From positions 124,001-188,000 of the forward strand of contig JBCBEC010000001.1 in NCBI GenBank assembly GCA_038528965.1: DNA of 64,000 nucleotides, in the 5' to 3' direction. The position numbers and the translations under genes were made by a program. The notes under the pieces are model-generated. The model was not told the DNA's origin. It did not search any database and saw only the letters and a list, made by a program, of their open reading frames with translations. Positions 25,256 to 33,446 of this stretch are shown here, in pieces. This DNA is from Lewinella sp038528965. Lineage in GTDB: Bacteria; Bacteroidota; Bacteroidia; Chitinophagales; Saprospiraceae. Numbering within the stretch: the stretch's first letter is position 1; every line of letters begins with the position of its first letter.

Positions 25256-25263
25256 CAAAGGTA
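25256..25263 (-). promoter_or_regulatory. Promoter -7 box for the glycosyltransferase gene
   Basis: CAAAGGTA on the + strand is TACCTTTG on the minus strand, a perfect TAnnTTTG match. It is about 257 bases upstream of the ATG, so the transcript would carry a long leader including the word-repeat hairpin at 25060-25155. Confidence 0.4.
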
Positions 25264-25329
25264 CAAATGGTCTTGCAAATGTTTTTTTAAATGGCTTCTC
25301 GGGTGATGAGAGCTGCGTAACACTAATTG

Positions 25330-25440
25330 GGTCGTGAATGCTCCGAAGACTTGTACACGTGTTAAACTGGGCGCATTTCTAAAGGAGCTGTTATACAGAG
25401 AAAGTCGATCTTCGCCGGGGACGTATCTCGCTTTCTCACA
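25330..25440. ncRNA. Candidate structured RNA or leader (weak)
   Basis: Complementary pairs lie close together: GCTCC (25340-25344) with GGAGC (25384-25388), and GAGAAAG (25398-25404) with CTTTCTC (25431-25437), the latter extended by an inner CGA/TCG. No open frame covers it and it matches no RNA family that I can recognise by eye (not tRNA, tmRNA or RNase P). Confidence 0.2.
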
Positions 25441-25736
25441 GTTGTAAATCTAAAATAAAAACTGTCGGTCAACTGCTTACATCTGAGATTTTAGGAAAGT
25501 TTTAACGCTTTTGTCAGGTAGATTGCTGCTTGTGTTAAAGATCAATTAAAAAACGAGCATTAAGCCTTCTAAAGTATGGATGACGATTTCGTTAAGAAAG
25601 TTGTATGAGCTATTCTTTTAAGGACGAATTGCGGGGTGAAAAATGTCTGGGAATCCGTTATCTTCGCGCCTTGATTTAACTCCTTATTAGTATTGCTGGA
25701 GGCAGGAATTAAGCGTTTCTTGTTTATTCAGCTCCT

Positions 25737-25777
25737 GGTTAGTGGAACCTTCCGAGTGAAAGAAGGTGTTGCTAACC
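25737..25777 (+). promoter_or_regulatory. Leader hairpin before leuS
   Basis: GGTTAG (25737-25742) pairs with CTAACC (25772-25777), and ACCTTC (25747-25752) with GAAGGT (25762-25767), giving two stacked stems separated by a 4/4 internal loop. It ends 16 bases before the leuS ATG, close enough to affect ribosome access. No T-run follows, so it is not an ordinary terminator. Confidence 0.4.
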
Positions 25778-25793
25778 AAAATAAGTCAACACA

Positions 25794-28664
25794 ATGGATT
25801 ATCAAGCTCGCGAAATTGAGCAGAAGTGGCGCAAAGAGTGGGAAGAACGAGGTACCTACCGCGTCAGCAATGACGACAGCCGCCCCAAGTATTATGTATT
25901 GGATATGTTTCCTTATCCGTCGGGTGCAGGCCTGCACGTAGGGCATCCACTTGGTTACATTGCCTCCGATATTTATGCTCGCTACAAGCGATTACGCGGC
26001 TTCAATGTGTTGCACCCCATGGGTTATGATTCCTTCGGTTTGCCGGCTGAGCAATACGCTATTCAGACTGGGATTCACCCTGCGGTAGCTACCGAAGAAA
26101 ATATAGGCCGTTATCGTTCGCAGTTGGAGAACTTGGGCTTCTCCTTTGACTGGAGCCGTGAAGTCCGTACCAGCGATCCTGAGTTTTATCGCTGGACCCA
26201 GTGGATATTCCAGCAGTTGTTTAAGCACTACTTCGATCAGGATGCTGGAAAAGCTAAGCCAATTGCCGAATTGAAAGCGCGTTTGGCCGAGTCTGGTAAT
26301 GCGGGCTTGAATGCTGCCACCGAAGATGATACGCCGCAAATTACAGCTGAGGATTGGAACGCCATGGACGAGCGCGAGCAGCAATTGTTCTTGTTGAACT
26401 ATCGCTTGACTTTCCCGGAAGAGAGCTATGTGAACTGGTGCGCAGCTTTGGGTACGGTTTTGTCGAACGACGAAGTGAAAGACGGCGTGAGTGAACGCGG
26501 AGGTTATCCGGTAGAGCGTAAATTGATGGCCCAGTGGAGTATGCGCATCACCGCTTACGCTGACCGATTGATTGATGGTTTGGAGGAGATTGACTGGCCG
26601 GTAAGCTTGAAAGAGCAGCAGCGCAACTGGATTGGCCGTTCGCAAGGAGCAAGCGTACGCTTTGCTTTGCAAGAGGATGCCGATACTACAATTGAGGTCT
26701 TCACGACTCGTGTAGATACCATCTTTGGAGCTACGTTCATGGTATTGGCACCCGAACACGATTTGGTGGATCAAATCACTACTGCTGAGCAGCGTACTAC
26801 CATTGATGAATACCGCACTTGGGCGGCTTCCCGTTCGGAGGTAGAGCGGATGGCGGAAGTGAAGAAAGTGACTGGTGCTTTTACCGGTGGTTATTGCATC
26901 AATCCGTTTAATGGTGACGCTATTCCGATCTACATTGCCGATTATGTATTGGCAGGTTACGGGACCGGTGCCGTAATGGCGGTCCCTTCTGGTGACCAAC
27001 GCGACTGGAACTTCGCTACGCATTTTGACTTGCCGATCATCCCCATCTTGGATGCGCAGGAAAATATTGCCGAAGCGGCAGATGCCACCAAGGAAGGAAA
27101 GTACATCAATTCTGGTTTCATCAATGGTTTGACGTACGAGGAGGCTATGCCCAAATTGATTTCCTGGTTGGAAGACAAAGGCATTGGTAAAGGCAAAGTT
27201 CAATATCGTTTGCGCAATGCCGTGTTCAGCCGCCAGCGCTACTGGGGCGAGCCTGTACCCGCCTATTGGGAAGGTGATGTGCCCCGTTTGGTGCCCGAAG
27301 AAGAATTGCCGTTGGTCTTGCCGGCGGTAGATAAATACTTGCCTACCGAAACGGGTGAACCACCATTGGGCCGAGCCGAAGACTGGAAATATAAGGGTAA
27401 ATACGAGTACGAATTGAGCACCATGCCGGGCTGGGCGGGCTCATCCTGGTACTGGTACCGCTATATGGATCCGAAGAACGAAGAGCGTTTTGCTAGCGCA
27501 GAGGCTGTGGACTACTGGCAAGGTGTAGATTTGTACGTGGGTGGTTCTGAGCACGCGGTGGGGCACTTGTTGTACAGTCGTTTTTGGAATCACTTCATGC
27601 ACGACTTGGGTTTGGTACCCCAAAGGGAATACGCCAAGAAGTTGATCAACCAGGGGATGATCCAGGGGGTGATCGAGTTCTTGAAGATGCAGAAAGAGAA
27701 GGTGGACGGTAACAGCCGCTTTGTTTGCGCTGATATCGCTAAAAAAGAGGAAGCAACAGGAGTAGAATTCGCCCAGATCCCGATTCACGTTGACTACGTT
27801 AAGGACTACGGTACGGATAAATCCTATGTAGACTTAGACAGTATCAAGAAGTTTTTGGACTGGCGCCCAGAATATAAGAATGCCATCTTTGATTGTGGCA
27901 ACGGAACCTACCAGAATGGTGTGTTTACACCACACGCCGATGCTGAGGGTTCGCACTTGATGACCGTTTCTGAGGTAGGTAAGATGTCGAAGCGCTACTA
28001 CAATGTGGTTAATCCCGATGATGTAGTAGCTCGCTACGGAGCAGATTGCTTCCGGATGTTTGAGATGTTCTTGGGCCCGATCGAGCAGGCCAAGCCGTGG
28101 AATACAACCAGTATTAGTGGTACCAGTCGTTTCTTGAATAACTTTTGGCGCTTGTTTTTCCGCGACGGAAAATGGTTGGTAACAGAAGAAGAACCTACCA
28201 AGGACGAAATGAAGGTTTTGCACACCGCCATCAAGAAAGTGTCTGATGATGTAGAGCGCTTTGCCTTCAATACCTGTGTGAGTGCCTTTATGGTGGCCAC
28301 CAACGATTTGAACAAGATGAAGTGCCATAAGCGCGCCACCTTGGAACCTTTGTTGGTATTAATGGCACCATTTGCGGTACACATGACGGAGGAGTTGTGG
28401 GAGAAGATGGGACACGATACTAGTGTACACCACGCCGAATGGCCAGCATTGGAAGAGCAGTGGTTGGTAGAGGAGAACGTGACTTATCCGATTGCCATTA
28501 ACGGTAAGACGCGTGCTACAGTGGACTTTCCGGCGGATTCTTCTAAAGCAGACTTGGAAGCCGCAGCACCAGGTTTGGCAGAAATACAGAAGTACTTGGA
28601 AGGTAAGACCATCCGCAAGATCATTGTGGTCCCAGGCCGGATGATTAATATTGTGGTAGGCTAA
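25794..28664 (+). CDS. leuS: Leucine--tRNA ligase
   Basis: A 956-aa class I aminoacyl-tRNA synthetase. The HIGH-type motif is HVGH at 48-51 (GAGLHVGHPLGYIASD) and KMSKR is at 730-734 in VGKMSKRYYNVVNPDDVV. The editing (CP1) domain shows TRVDTIFGATFMVLAPEH and later GTGAVMAVPSGDQRDWNFA, with the conserved Asp/Thr editing residues. The C-terminal anticodon-binding domain ends with the small LeuRS tail (VVPGRMINIVVG). Length is slightly above the usual ~870 because of an insert around residues 150-200. It is a single gene with a leader hairpin and converges with the CBS-domain gene. Confidence 0.97.
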   Translation: MDYQAREIEQKWRKEWEERGTYRVSNDDSRPKYYVLDMFPYPSGAGLHVGHPLGYIASDIYARYKRLRGFNVLHPMGYDSFGLPAEQYAIQTGIHPAVATEENIGRYRSQLENLGFSFDWSREVRTSDPEFYRWTQWIFQQLFKHYFDQDAGKAKPIAELKARLAESGNAGLNAATEDDTPQITAEDWNAMDEREQQLFLLNYRLTFPEESYVNWCAALGTVLSNDEVKDGVSERGGYPVERKLMAQWSMRITAYADRLIDGLEEIDWPVSLKEQQRNWIGRSQGASVRFALQEDADTTIEVFTTRVDTIFGATFMVLAPEHDLVDQITTAEQRTTIDEYRTWAASRSEVERMAEVKKVTGAFTGGYCINPFNGDAIPIYIADYVLAGYGTGAVMAVPSGDQRDWNFATHFDLPIIPILDAQENIAEAADATKEGKYINSGFINGLTYEEAMPKLISWLEDKGIGKGKVQYRLRNAVFSRQRYWGEPVPAYWEGDVPRLVPEEELPLVLPAVDKYLPTETGEPPLGRAEDWKYKGKYEYELSTMPGWAGSSWYWYRYMDPKNEERFASAEAVDYWQGVDLYVGGSEHAVGHLLYSRFWNHFMHDLGLVPQREYAKKLINQGMIQGVIEFLKMQKEKVDGNSRFVCADIAKKEEATGVEFAQIPIHVDYVKDYGTDKSYVDLDSIKKFLDWRPEYKNAIFDCGNGTYQNGVFTPHADAEGSHLMTVSEVGKMSKRYYNVVNPDDVVARYGADCFRMFEMFLGPIEQAKPWNTTSISGTSRFLNNFWRLFFRDGKWLVTEEEPTKDEMKVLHTAIKKVSDDVERFAFNTCVSAFMVATNDLNKMKCHKRATLEPLLVLMAPFAVHMTEELWEKMGHDTSVHHAEWPALEEQWLVEENVTYPIAINGKTRATVDFPADSSKADLEAAAPGLAEIQKYLEGKTIRKIIVVPGRMINIVVG

Positions 28665-28688
28665 GATCAAATGCCAAGTCGGGAGTCA

Positions 28689-28726
28689 GAAGTGGGAGGT
28701 CGGAAGTAATTCCGATTTCCCACTTC
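28689..28726. terminator. Bidirectional hairpin between leuS and the CBS-domain gene
   Basis: GAAGTGGGA (28689-28697) pairs with TCCCACTTC (28718-28726), and TCGGAA with TTCCGA inside, with a GTAA loop and one 2/2 mismatch. It lies between convergent genes, 24 bases after the leuS stop. The words GAAGTGGGA and GTCGGAAG are the same as in the element at 20516-20706. Confidence 0.65.
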
Positions 28727-28741
28727 CTATTTCCGATCTTG

Positions 28742-30100
28742 TTAAACGGCTTGCAGTATATCATACTGCGTTACAATTTGCCAGGCGCCCGCCTGGGTTT
28801 TCGTAATTACTGCAGGAATACGCTTATTGAGGTAGGTGCCTAGCTGGCTGATCGGAGTATCTAGGGCTACGGTAGGGAAGGGCTCGCCCATAATTTCCGA
28901 CAGGGGTTTTTCCCCGTTGTTCAGCGGGTTATCCAGTAAGAATGATAAGACGGTACTTTCTGTCAATCCCCCCACAATATCACCATTGACGGCGACAGGG
29001 AGCTGGGAAATGTCTTTGTCCTTCATGATTTGGAAAGCCTGGCGCACGGTATGGGTAGGTTCTACAGCGATAAAATCATCCGCCTTACGACCTTTAACTA
29101 AGTCCTTCACCCGAAGCTCTGTATCGAGGAAGCCACGTTCACGCATCCAGTCATCATTGTAAATCTTGCCCACGTAGCGGCTACCGTGATCGTGGATGAC
29201 GACTACGACAACATCATCTGGTGTTAACTCATCTTTGAGCTGTAGTAGACCCGCCATGGCAGAACCAGCGGAGTAACCCAGCAGAATACCTTCTTCGCGG
29301 GCAAGTCGACGGGCCATCACCGCACCGTCCTTATCTGATACCTTTTCGAAGCGGTCGATGATATCAAAGTCTACGTTTTTGGGGAGGATGTCCTCACCAA
29401 TTCCTTCCGTGATGTAAGGGTAGATCTCCTTTTCGTCAAAGACACCGGTCTCGTGGTATTTTTTGAAGACAGAACCGTAGGTGTCGATACCCCAGATCTT
29501 GATATTGGGGTTCTGTTCTTTGAGATAACGACCGGTACCAGAGATCGTACCACCAGTGCCTACACCCACAATCATATGGGTGATTTTTCCCTCGGTTTGT
29601 GCCCAAATCTCTGGACCGGTGGACTCGTAGTGAGCCAGGCGGTTAGAGAGGTTGTCGTACTGGTTGAACCAGTAGCTGTTAGGGATTTCTTTACTCAAAC
29701 GTTCGGCAACAGAGTAGTAGGAGCGGGGATCATTAGGTTCCACATTAGTGGGGCAAACAATCACCTCGGCACCTAGTGCCTTGAGTAGGTCAATCTTCTC
29801 CTTGGACTGTTTATCACTGGTAGTGAAGATAGATCGGTAGCCTTTGACACAGCCGGCGATAGCCAGGCCCATACCTGTATTACCAGAAGTACACTCGATA
29901 ATGGTACCACCTGGTTTAAGGCGACCGTCAGCTTCGGCATCTTCCAGCATTTTCAGGGCCATGCGGTCTTTGATCGAGTGGCCAGGGTTGAAGGTCTCCA
30001 CCTTCATGAGTACGAGGGCTGGAACTTCAGCCGTTACTTTGTTCATTTTGACCAATGGCGTATTGCCGATGGTCTGGAGGATATTCTCTTTGTATTGCAT
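28742..30100 (-). CDS. PLP-dependent cystathionine beta-synthase/cysteine synthase with CBS domains
   Basis: A 452-aa protein. The PLP lysine is K44 in PGHSIKDRMALKM. The substrate loop is TSGNTGMGLA and the phosphate-binding Gly loop is GVGTGGTISGTGRYL. After the ~320-residue catalytic domain come two CBS domains (about 335-452), the arrangement of cystathionine beta-synthase. Bacterial enzymes of this kind condense serine or O-acetylserine with homocysteine or sulfide. Whether this one acts in transsulfuration or cysteine synthesis cannot be decided here. The CBS pair may bind an adenosyl ligand. It has a strong promoter match and is monocistronic. Confidence 0.9.
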   Translation of the reverse strand: MQYKENILQTIGNTPLVKMNKVTAEVPALVLMKVETFNPGHSIKDRMALKMLEDAEADGRLKPGGTIIECTSGNTGMGLAIAGCVKGYRSIFTTSDKQSKEKIDLLKALGAEVIVCPTNVEPNDPRSYYSVAERLSKEIPNSYWFNQYDNLSNRLAHYESTGPEIWAQTEGKITHMIVGVGTGGTISGTGRYLKEQNPNIKIWGIDTYGSVFKKYHETGVFDEKEIYPYITEGIGEDILPKNVDFDIIDRFEKVSDKDGAVMARRLAREEGILLGYSAGSAMAGLLQLKDELTPDDVVVVVIHDHGSRYVGKIYNDDWMRERGFLDTELRVKDLVKGRKADDFIAVEPTHTVRQAFQIMKDKDISQLPVAVNGDIVGGLTESTVLSFLLDNPLNNGEKPLSEIMGEPFPTVALDTPISQLGTYLNKRIPAVITKTQAGAWQIVTQYDILQAV

Positions 30101-30125
30101 GAGGTTGCAGCGCTAAATTTGGCTG

Positions 30126-30153
30126 CAAAGGTAGAATTTATCAGATGAAGCAA
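30126..30153 (-). promoter_or_regulatory. Promoter for the CBS-domain synthase gene
   Basis: On the minus strand: TTG (30153-30151), 17-base spacer, TACCTTTG (30133-30126). Both elements fit the Bacteroidota consensus TTG-N17-23-TAnnTTTG. The -7 box is 25 bases upstream of the ATG at 30100. Confidence 0.65.
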
Positions 30154-30156
30154 GGG

Positions 30157-31005
30157 CTAATAATGTTTCAAATGAACGTAAAATCGATCATCGCGTACTC
30201 CCAGGGCTTTTGCGGCTAGTGGTGATACTACGACCACCGTATTTCGATCGTACACGCGCTCGGGTAAGCGCCCGCTGACTTTGAGGTACATCGTTTGTCG
30301 AGTGAGGGGGTGATGAACCTCTACCAAGCTGTTGATCGGAGCCGTGCGGTGCAAGCAGTAGAAGCCGGTGTAGTCGTTGCTGTCTCGGGGCCAGGTAGCG
30401 GCTCCGCGTTCTTCCCTAATTCTCCGATTGGCAGAGCGGCGGAAGAATTCCATTTTGAGGGGATGATTGACTTTGGCGTAAGGCCCGCCACGAATTTCCC
30501 GCCATTCTTGTGGAATTGGTAACGTAGAAACCCAACCGATAAAGAGTATTTGCCCGGGTTTGAGACCATTCGCCAGCTGAGGATTTTGGCCAAAGAGCCA
30601 ATCTTCGGAAATTTCAAATACCCGTTTGCACAATCCATAGACGGTATCACCGCGTCGGACCTGGTAATAGACCATCGCTAACTCGGGCAATAAAGTGGGT
30701 GGTGGTATTTGTCGGATGATGGCACGCAGGGGGATGGGAATACTCAGTTGATCACCGGGATCATATTTGGCACTGACGTGGGGATTGTAAGCGTAGAGCT
30801 CCTGGAGGGTGAGGCCGTAGAATTTGGCCAGAGAAAAGAGCGTCTGTTTAGTTTGAATAGTGTGAGTAAACATCACCTCGCCCATGGGGTGTAGGTATGT
30901 GGATAGGGTATCACCAGGGATTAAATAGGAAACGCTGTCTTGTTGTTGTGCGTTAAGCGTAGATGCAATCAACAACCAGCACAGTGCCAGTGTGGAAAGG
31001 CGCAT
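30157..31005 (-). CDS. Secreted LysM protein with double-psi beta-barrel-like C-terminus
   Basis: A 282-aa protein. The ATG at 31005 opens a signal peptide (MRLSTLALCWLLIASTLNAQ); the frame to 31041 adds only a basic tail. Two LysM domains follow, with cores TKQTLFSLAKFYGLTLQEL and RRGDTVYGLCKRVFEISED. The C-terminal ~80 residues (FYCLHRTAPINSLVEVHHP through KALGVRDDRFYVHLKHY) have the RlpA-like double-psi beta-barrel pattern seen in many Bacteroidota LysM proteins. It probably binds peptidoglycan in the periplasm. The conserved acid residue for lytic transglycosylase activity is not obvious. It is divergent from kdsB. Confidence 0.8.
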   Translation of the reverse strand: MRLSTLALCWLLIASTLNAQQQDSVSYLIPGDTLSTYLHPMGEVMFTHTIQTKQTLFSLAKFYGLTLQELYAYNPHVSAKYDPGDQLSIPIPLRAIIRQIPPPTLLPELAMVYYQVRRGDTVYGLCKRVFEISEDWLFGQNPQLANGLKPGQILFIGWVSTLPIPQEWREIRGGPYAKVNHPLKMEFFRRSANRRIREERGAATWPRDSNDYTGFYCLHRTAPINSLVEVHHPLTRQTMYLKVSGRLPERVYDRNTVVVVSPLAAKALGVRDDRFYVHLKHY

Positions 31006-31042
31006 AGGGTTTACTTTGTTTTCTCTCGTATGTTTTACCATT

Positions 31043-31050
31043 CAAAGATA
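31043..31050 (-). promoter_or_regulatory. Promoter -7 box for the LysM gene
   Basis: CAAAGATA reads TATCTTTG on the minus strand, a TAnnTTTG match 37 bases upstream of the LysM ATG. No -33 TTG at the right distance. The divergent kdsB start is only 25 bases away, so the two promoters must overlap. Confidence 0.45.
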
Positions 31051-31074
31051 GTAGGAATCCTTATTTTTAACGCT

Positions 31075-31821
31075 ATGAAATTCACTGCTATTATACCGGC
31101 ACGTTATGGGTCTTCGCGCTTTCCTGGAAAGCCACTGGCTGTACTTGGCGATCGGCCGATGATCCAGCACGTATACGAGAAAGCCAAGGCCTGTTCTTCC
31201 TTGTCGGAGGTGATCGTCGCTACTGATGATGAGCGTATTTTGAGCTGTGTAGAAGGATTTGGAGGAATGGCCATGATGACGAGTAAACTTCACCCTAGCG
31301 GAACAGATCGCGTGGCCGAGGTGGCCGCTACATTATCGAACACGGATGTGGTGATTAATATCCAGGGAGATGAACCCTTTGTGCAGGTAGAACAGTTGGA
31401 GCAACTTTGTGGCTTGTTCACTAATTCTGCCGTGCAGATTGCCACCTTAGCTCACCCCATAGCGGAGGAAGATTTCATTCATGATCCTAATGTGGTGAAG
31501 GTGGTATTTTCGGAACAGGGCCGTGCGCTCTACTTCAGTCGGTCACCTATTCCGTATTTGCGGGATGTTTCGATAGGAGAGTGGTACCAGCGCAAAGCGC
31601 ATTTCCAACATTTGGGGCTGTATGCTTATCGGACTTCCGTGCTGTTGGAGCTCACGCAACTTCCGCCCAGCGTTTTGGAGCAGGGGGAATCTTTGGAACA
31701 GCTGCGCTGGCTGCAAGCTGGCTACGGTATCTATTTATGCGTGACGATGCACAAGTCGATCGGGATTGATACCGTGGAGGACTTGAGAAGAGGGGAAGCG
31801 TTTCTTGAGGCAGGACACTAG
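31075..31821 (+). CDS. kdsB: 3-deoxy-manno-octulosonate cytidylyltransferase
   Basis: A 248-aa protein. The ATG at 31075 gives the family N-terminus MKFTAIIPARYGSSRFPGKP, which holds the CTP-binding loop; the open frame upstream to 30940 overlaps the LysM gene and is not part of it. VVINIQGDEPFVQVEQLEQL carries the metal-binding Asp, and HLGLYAYR and SIGIDTVEDL are typical C-terminal motifs. It activates Kdo with CTP for lipopolysaccharide core synthesis, which implies a Gram-negative envelope. No other Kdo genes are in the window. Confidence 0.95.
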   Translation: MKFTAIIPARYGSSRFPGKPLAVLGDRPMIQHVYEKAKACSSLSEVIVATDDERILSCVEGFGGMAMMTSKLHPSGTDRVAEVAATLSNTDVVINIQGDEPFVQVEQLEQLCGLFTNSAVQIATLAHPIAEEDFIHDPNVVKVVFSEQGRALYFSRSPIPYLRDVSIGEWYQRKAHFQHLGLYAYRTSVLLELTQLPPSVLEQGESLEQLRWLQAGYGIYLCVTMHKSIGIDTVEDLRRGEAFLEAGH

Positions 31822-31844
31822 ACCTTGTGTCGGAAGATTCACCT

Positions 31845-31990
31845 TATGCTTATGTCTCCTGGCACAAGGTGAGCTGGCCTAGCGCTGTGCAGTAGCCCCG
31901 CCTGAGGTGGGGGACCACGTCGATAGCGTGGGCCGAGCGAATAGCGAGCTGCGAAACATAGCGCCACGCCTTTGGCGTGGAGGCCCCACT
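31845..31990. repeat. GC-rich palindromic element between kdsB and proC
   Basis: The gap between these convergent genes contains several stems: CACCTT with AAGGTG near 31850-31880, a GCCCCGCCTGAGGTGGGGG fold near 31910, and CCACGCC-TTT-GGCGTGG near 31965-31981. The stretch is more GC-rich than nearby spacers and has tandem GCGAATAGCGAGCTGCG-like words. It has no coding support. The build suggests a dispersed repeat that could also terminate transcription from both sides. Confidence 0.5.
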
Positions 31991-31996
31991 TTACCT

Positions 31997-32800
31997 TTAT
32001 CCTTTACCTAGTTCTACCGCCCTTGCTAAAGCTGCTTGCGCTCCCGCAACAATATCCTCATGTACCAGGCGCTTGTGGTAGGCTTTCATAGCTGCTTCGG
32101 TCGTACCGCCACGGGAACTCACCTTACTGATCCACTCTTGGCAGGAGAAGTTGCTCTTGTTGTACAGCTCAACTGTGCCACGGAAGGTTTGCTTGACCAA
32201 TAACTCAGACTCGGACTCGTTGAAACCCATTTCGCGCGCGGCCTGCATCATGGCATCCATGAAGTAGAATACGTAGGCAGGGCCACTACCGCTAATGGCG
32301 GTGGTAGCGTCGATGGCACTTTCGTCCTCTACATAGATCGTTTTTCCGGTAGTGTTGAGCAGGTTTTGCACCATCACCAATTCAATGCGGGTAACGTCAT
32401 CGCTAGCGGTGTAAGCCGTCATACCCATCCCAATCTGGGCCGGTAAGTTGGGCATGGCACGAACGATCTTGCTGGCACCTATGCCTTGGCGGATGGTGTC
32501 AATCTTTACACCGGCCATAATTGATAGATAAACCTGTTGGTCTTCCACTTCCGGGCGCAAGGTTTCGAACAGGCGCGGGGTGTCTTGCGGCTTAACGGCT
32601 AAGATGATCAAATCTGCTTGACGCAAACAGTCTTGTGGCTCTCCGAATACGGACCCAATATTGAGTTCTGCCAATTGAGCCGCTTTTTCGGGAGACTTCT
32701 CCAAAATCATCATGTCTTCCTGCTGTGTGATATGAGAACGGAGAAAACTTTTGGCGTAGGTAAGCCCCATGTTGCCCCCACCAATGATGAGAATCTTCAT
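31997..32800 (-). CDS. proC: Pyrroline-5-carboxylate reductase
   Basis: A 267-aa protein. The N-terminal Rossmann motif is ILIIGGGNMGLTYAKSF. The middle has VKPQD and the family signature is in TAISGSGPAYVFYFMDAM, followed by the C-terminal helical dimer domain with VSSRGGTTEAAMKAY, a PROSITE-like P5CR pattern. It reduces pyrroline-5-carboxylate to proline with NAD(P)H, the last step of proline synthesis. proA and proB are not in the window. A -7 box lies 42 bases upstream. Confidence 0.95.
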   Translation of the reverse strand: MKILIIGGGNMGLTYAKSFLRSHITQQEDMMILEKSPEKAAQLAELNIGSVFGEPQDCLRQADLIILAVKPQDTPRLFETLRPEVEDQQVYLSIMAGVKIDTIRQGIGASKIVRAMPNLPAQIGMGMTAYTASDDVTRIELVMVQNLLNTTGKTIYVEDESAIDATTAISGSGPAYVFYFMDAMMQAAREMGFNESESELLVKQTFRGTVELYNKSNFSCQEWISKVSSRGGTTEAAMKAYHKRLVHEDIVAGAQAALARAVELGKG

Positions 32801-32841
32801 ACGGTATAGTCTGCTTTTAAAGGTGGCTGGTTAGGAGCGCA

Positions 32842-32849
32842 CAAAGGTA
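32842..32849 (-). promoter_or_regulatory. Promoter -7 box for proC
   Basis: CAAAGGTA reads TACCTTTG on the minus strand, a perfect TAnnTTTG, 41 bases before the proC ATG at 32800. No TTG was found at 17-23 bases upstream of the box. Confidence 0.5.
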
Positions 32850-32965
32850 AGCATTTAAGGGAGAGGGGAAATTTTGCAGCTTCAACAAATTGCTCTATTT
32901 TATCCCCTCATAAACCATTCTGTAATTTTATTGTTAGACCCACCAGTCCCTATATACTGTTCGAT

Positions 32966-33442
32966 ATGAAATTAGAGGAGGCCATCCAACAACAGAAGTT
33001 TATCAGTGAACATCAGAAAGCACATCTCAATATCTTGTACACAGCTTCTTGGCTGAGTCAGCGTACTACTACTATTCTTAAGCCTTATGGCCTCACCTGG
33101 CAGCAATTTAACGTCTTACGCATTTTACGCGGGCGTCATCCAGAACCGGCAACTGTAAAATTACTGACGGAGCGAATGATCGACAAAATGTCCAATGCTA
33201 GTCGGTTAGTAGATAAGTTGTTGGCTAAGAAACTAGTAGAAAGATGTACATCTAAAGAAGACCGACGCCGGGTCGATGTAAGCATTACCACGGAGGGATT
33301 AGAACTCTTAGAAAGAGCAAGCCATGATTTGGAAATTGGTTTGCGCTTTGAAGACGGTAATCTATCGCAAGCCGAAGCTGGATCCCTGAATGAATTACTC
33401 GATAAGTTGCGGACACTAGTTGATGAGTCTGCTGAATCATAG
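32966..33442 (+). CDS. MarR-family transcriptional regulator
   Basis: A 158-aa winged-helix protein. LTWQQFNVLRILRGRHPEPA is the helix before the DNA-reading helix, MSNASRLVDKLLAKKLVER is the recognition helix, and the wing carries SKEDRRRVDVSITTEGLELL, the hallmark DRR of MarR proteins. It should bind DNA as a dimer and release it with a small ligand. No operator palindrome was found near its own start, and its target is unknown. It converges with the ABC-F gene, with 4 bases between the stops. Confidence 0.9.
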   Translation: MKLEEAIQQQKFISEHQKAHLNILYTASWLSQRTTTILKPYGLTWQQFNVLRILRGRHPEPATVKLLTERMIDKMSNASRLVDKLLAKKLVERCTSKEDRRRVDVSITTEGLELLERASHDLEIGLRFEDGNLSQAEAGSLNELLDKLRTLVDESAES

Positions 33443-33446
33443 CAAA

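Larger units (their letters stand above)
24999..25793. other. 795-bp non-coding region between the glycosyltransferase gene and leuS
   Basis: No gene-like frame is supported; a 69-codon minus frame at 25049-25258 is mostly made of the word-repeat element. The region contains that element (25060-25155), a minus-strand -7 box (25256-25263), a stretch with several stems (25330-25440) that could be a structured RNA, and a leader hairpin just before leuS (25737-25777). Confidence 0.6.

Noticed and set aside
25049..25258. 69-codon minus-strand frame
   Set aside because: It runs through the word-repeat hairpin (25060-25155), its start coincides with the -7 box region, and the protein has no recognisable pattern.
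30940..31074. N-terminal extension of KdsB
   Set aside because: Overlaps the LysM gene on the other strand; the KdsB family begins at the MKFTAIIPAR start at 31075.
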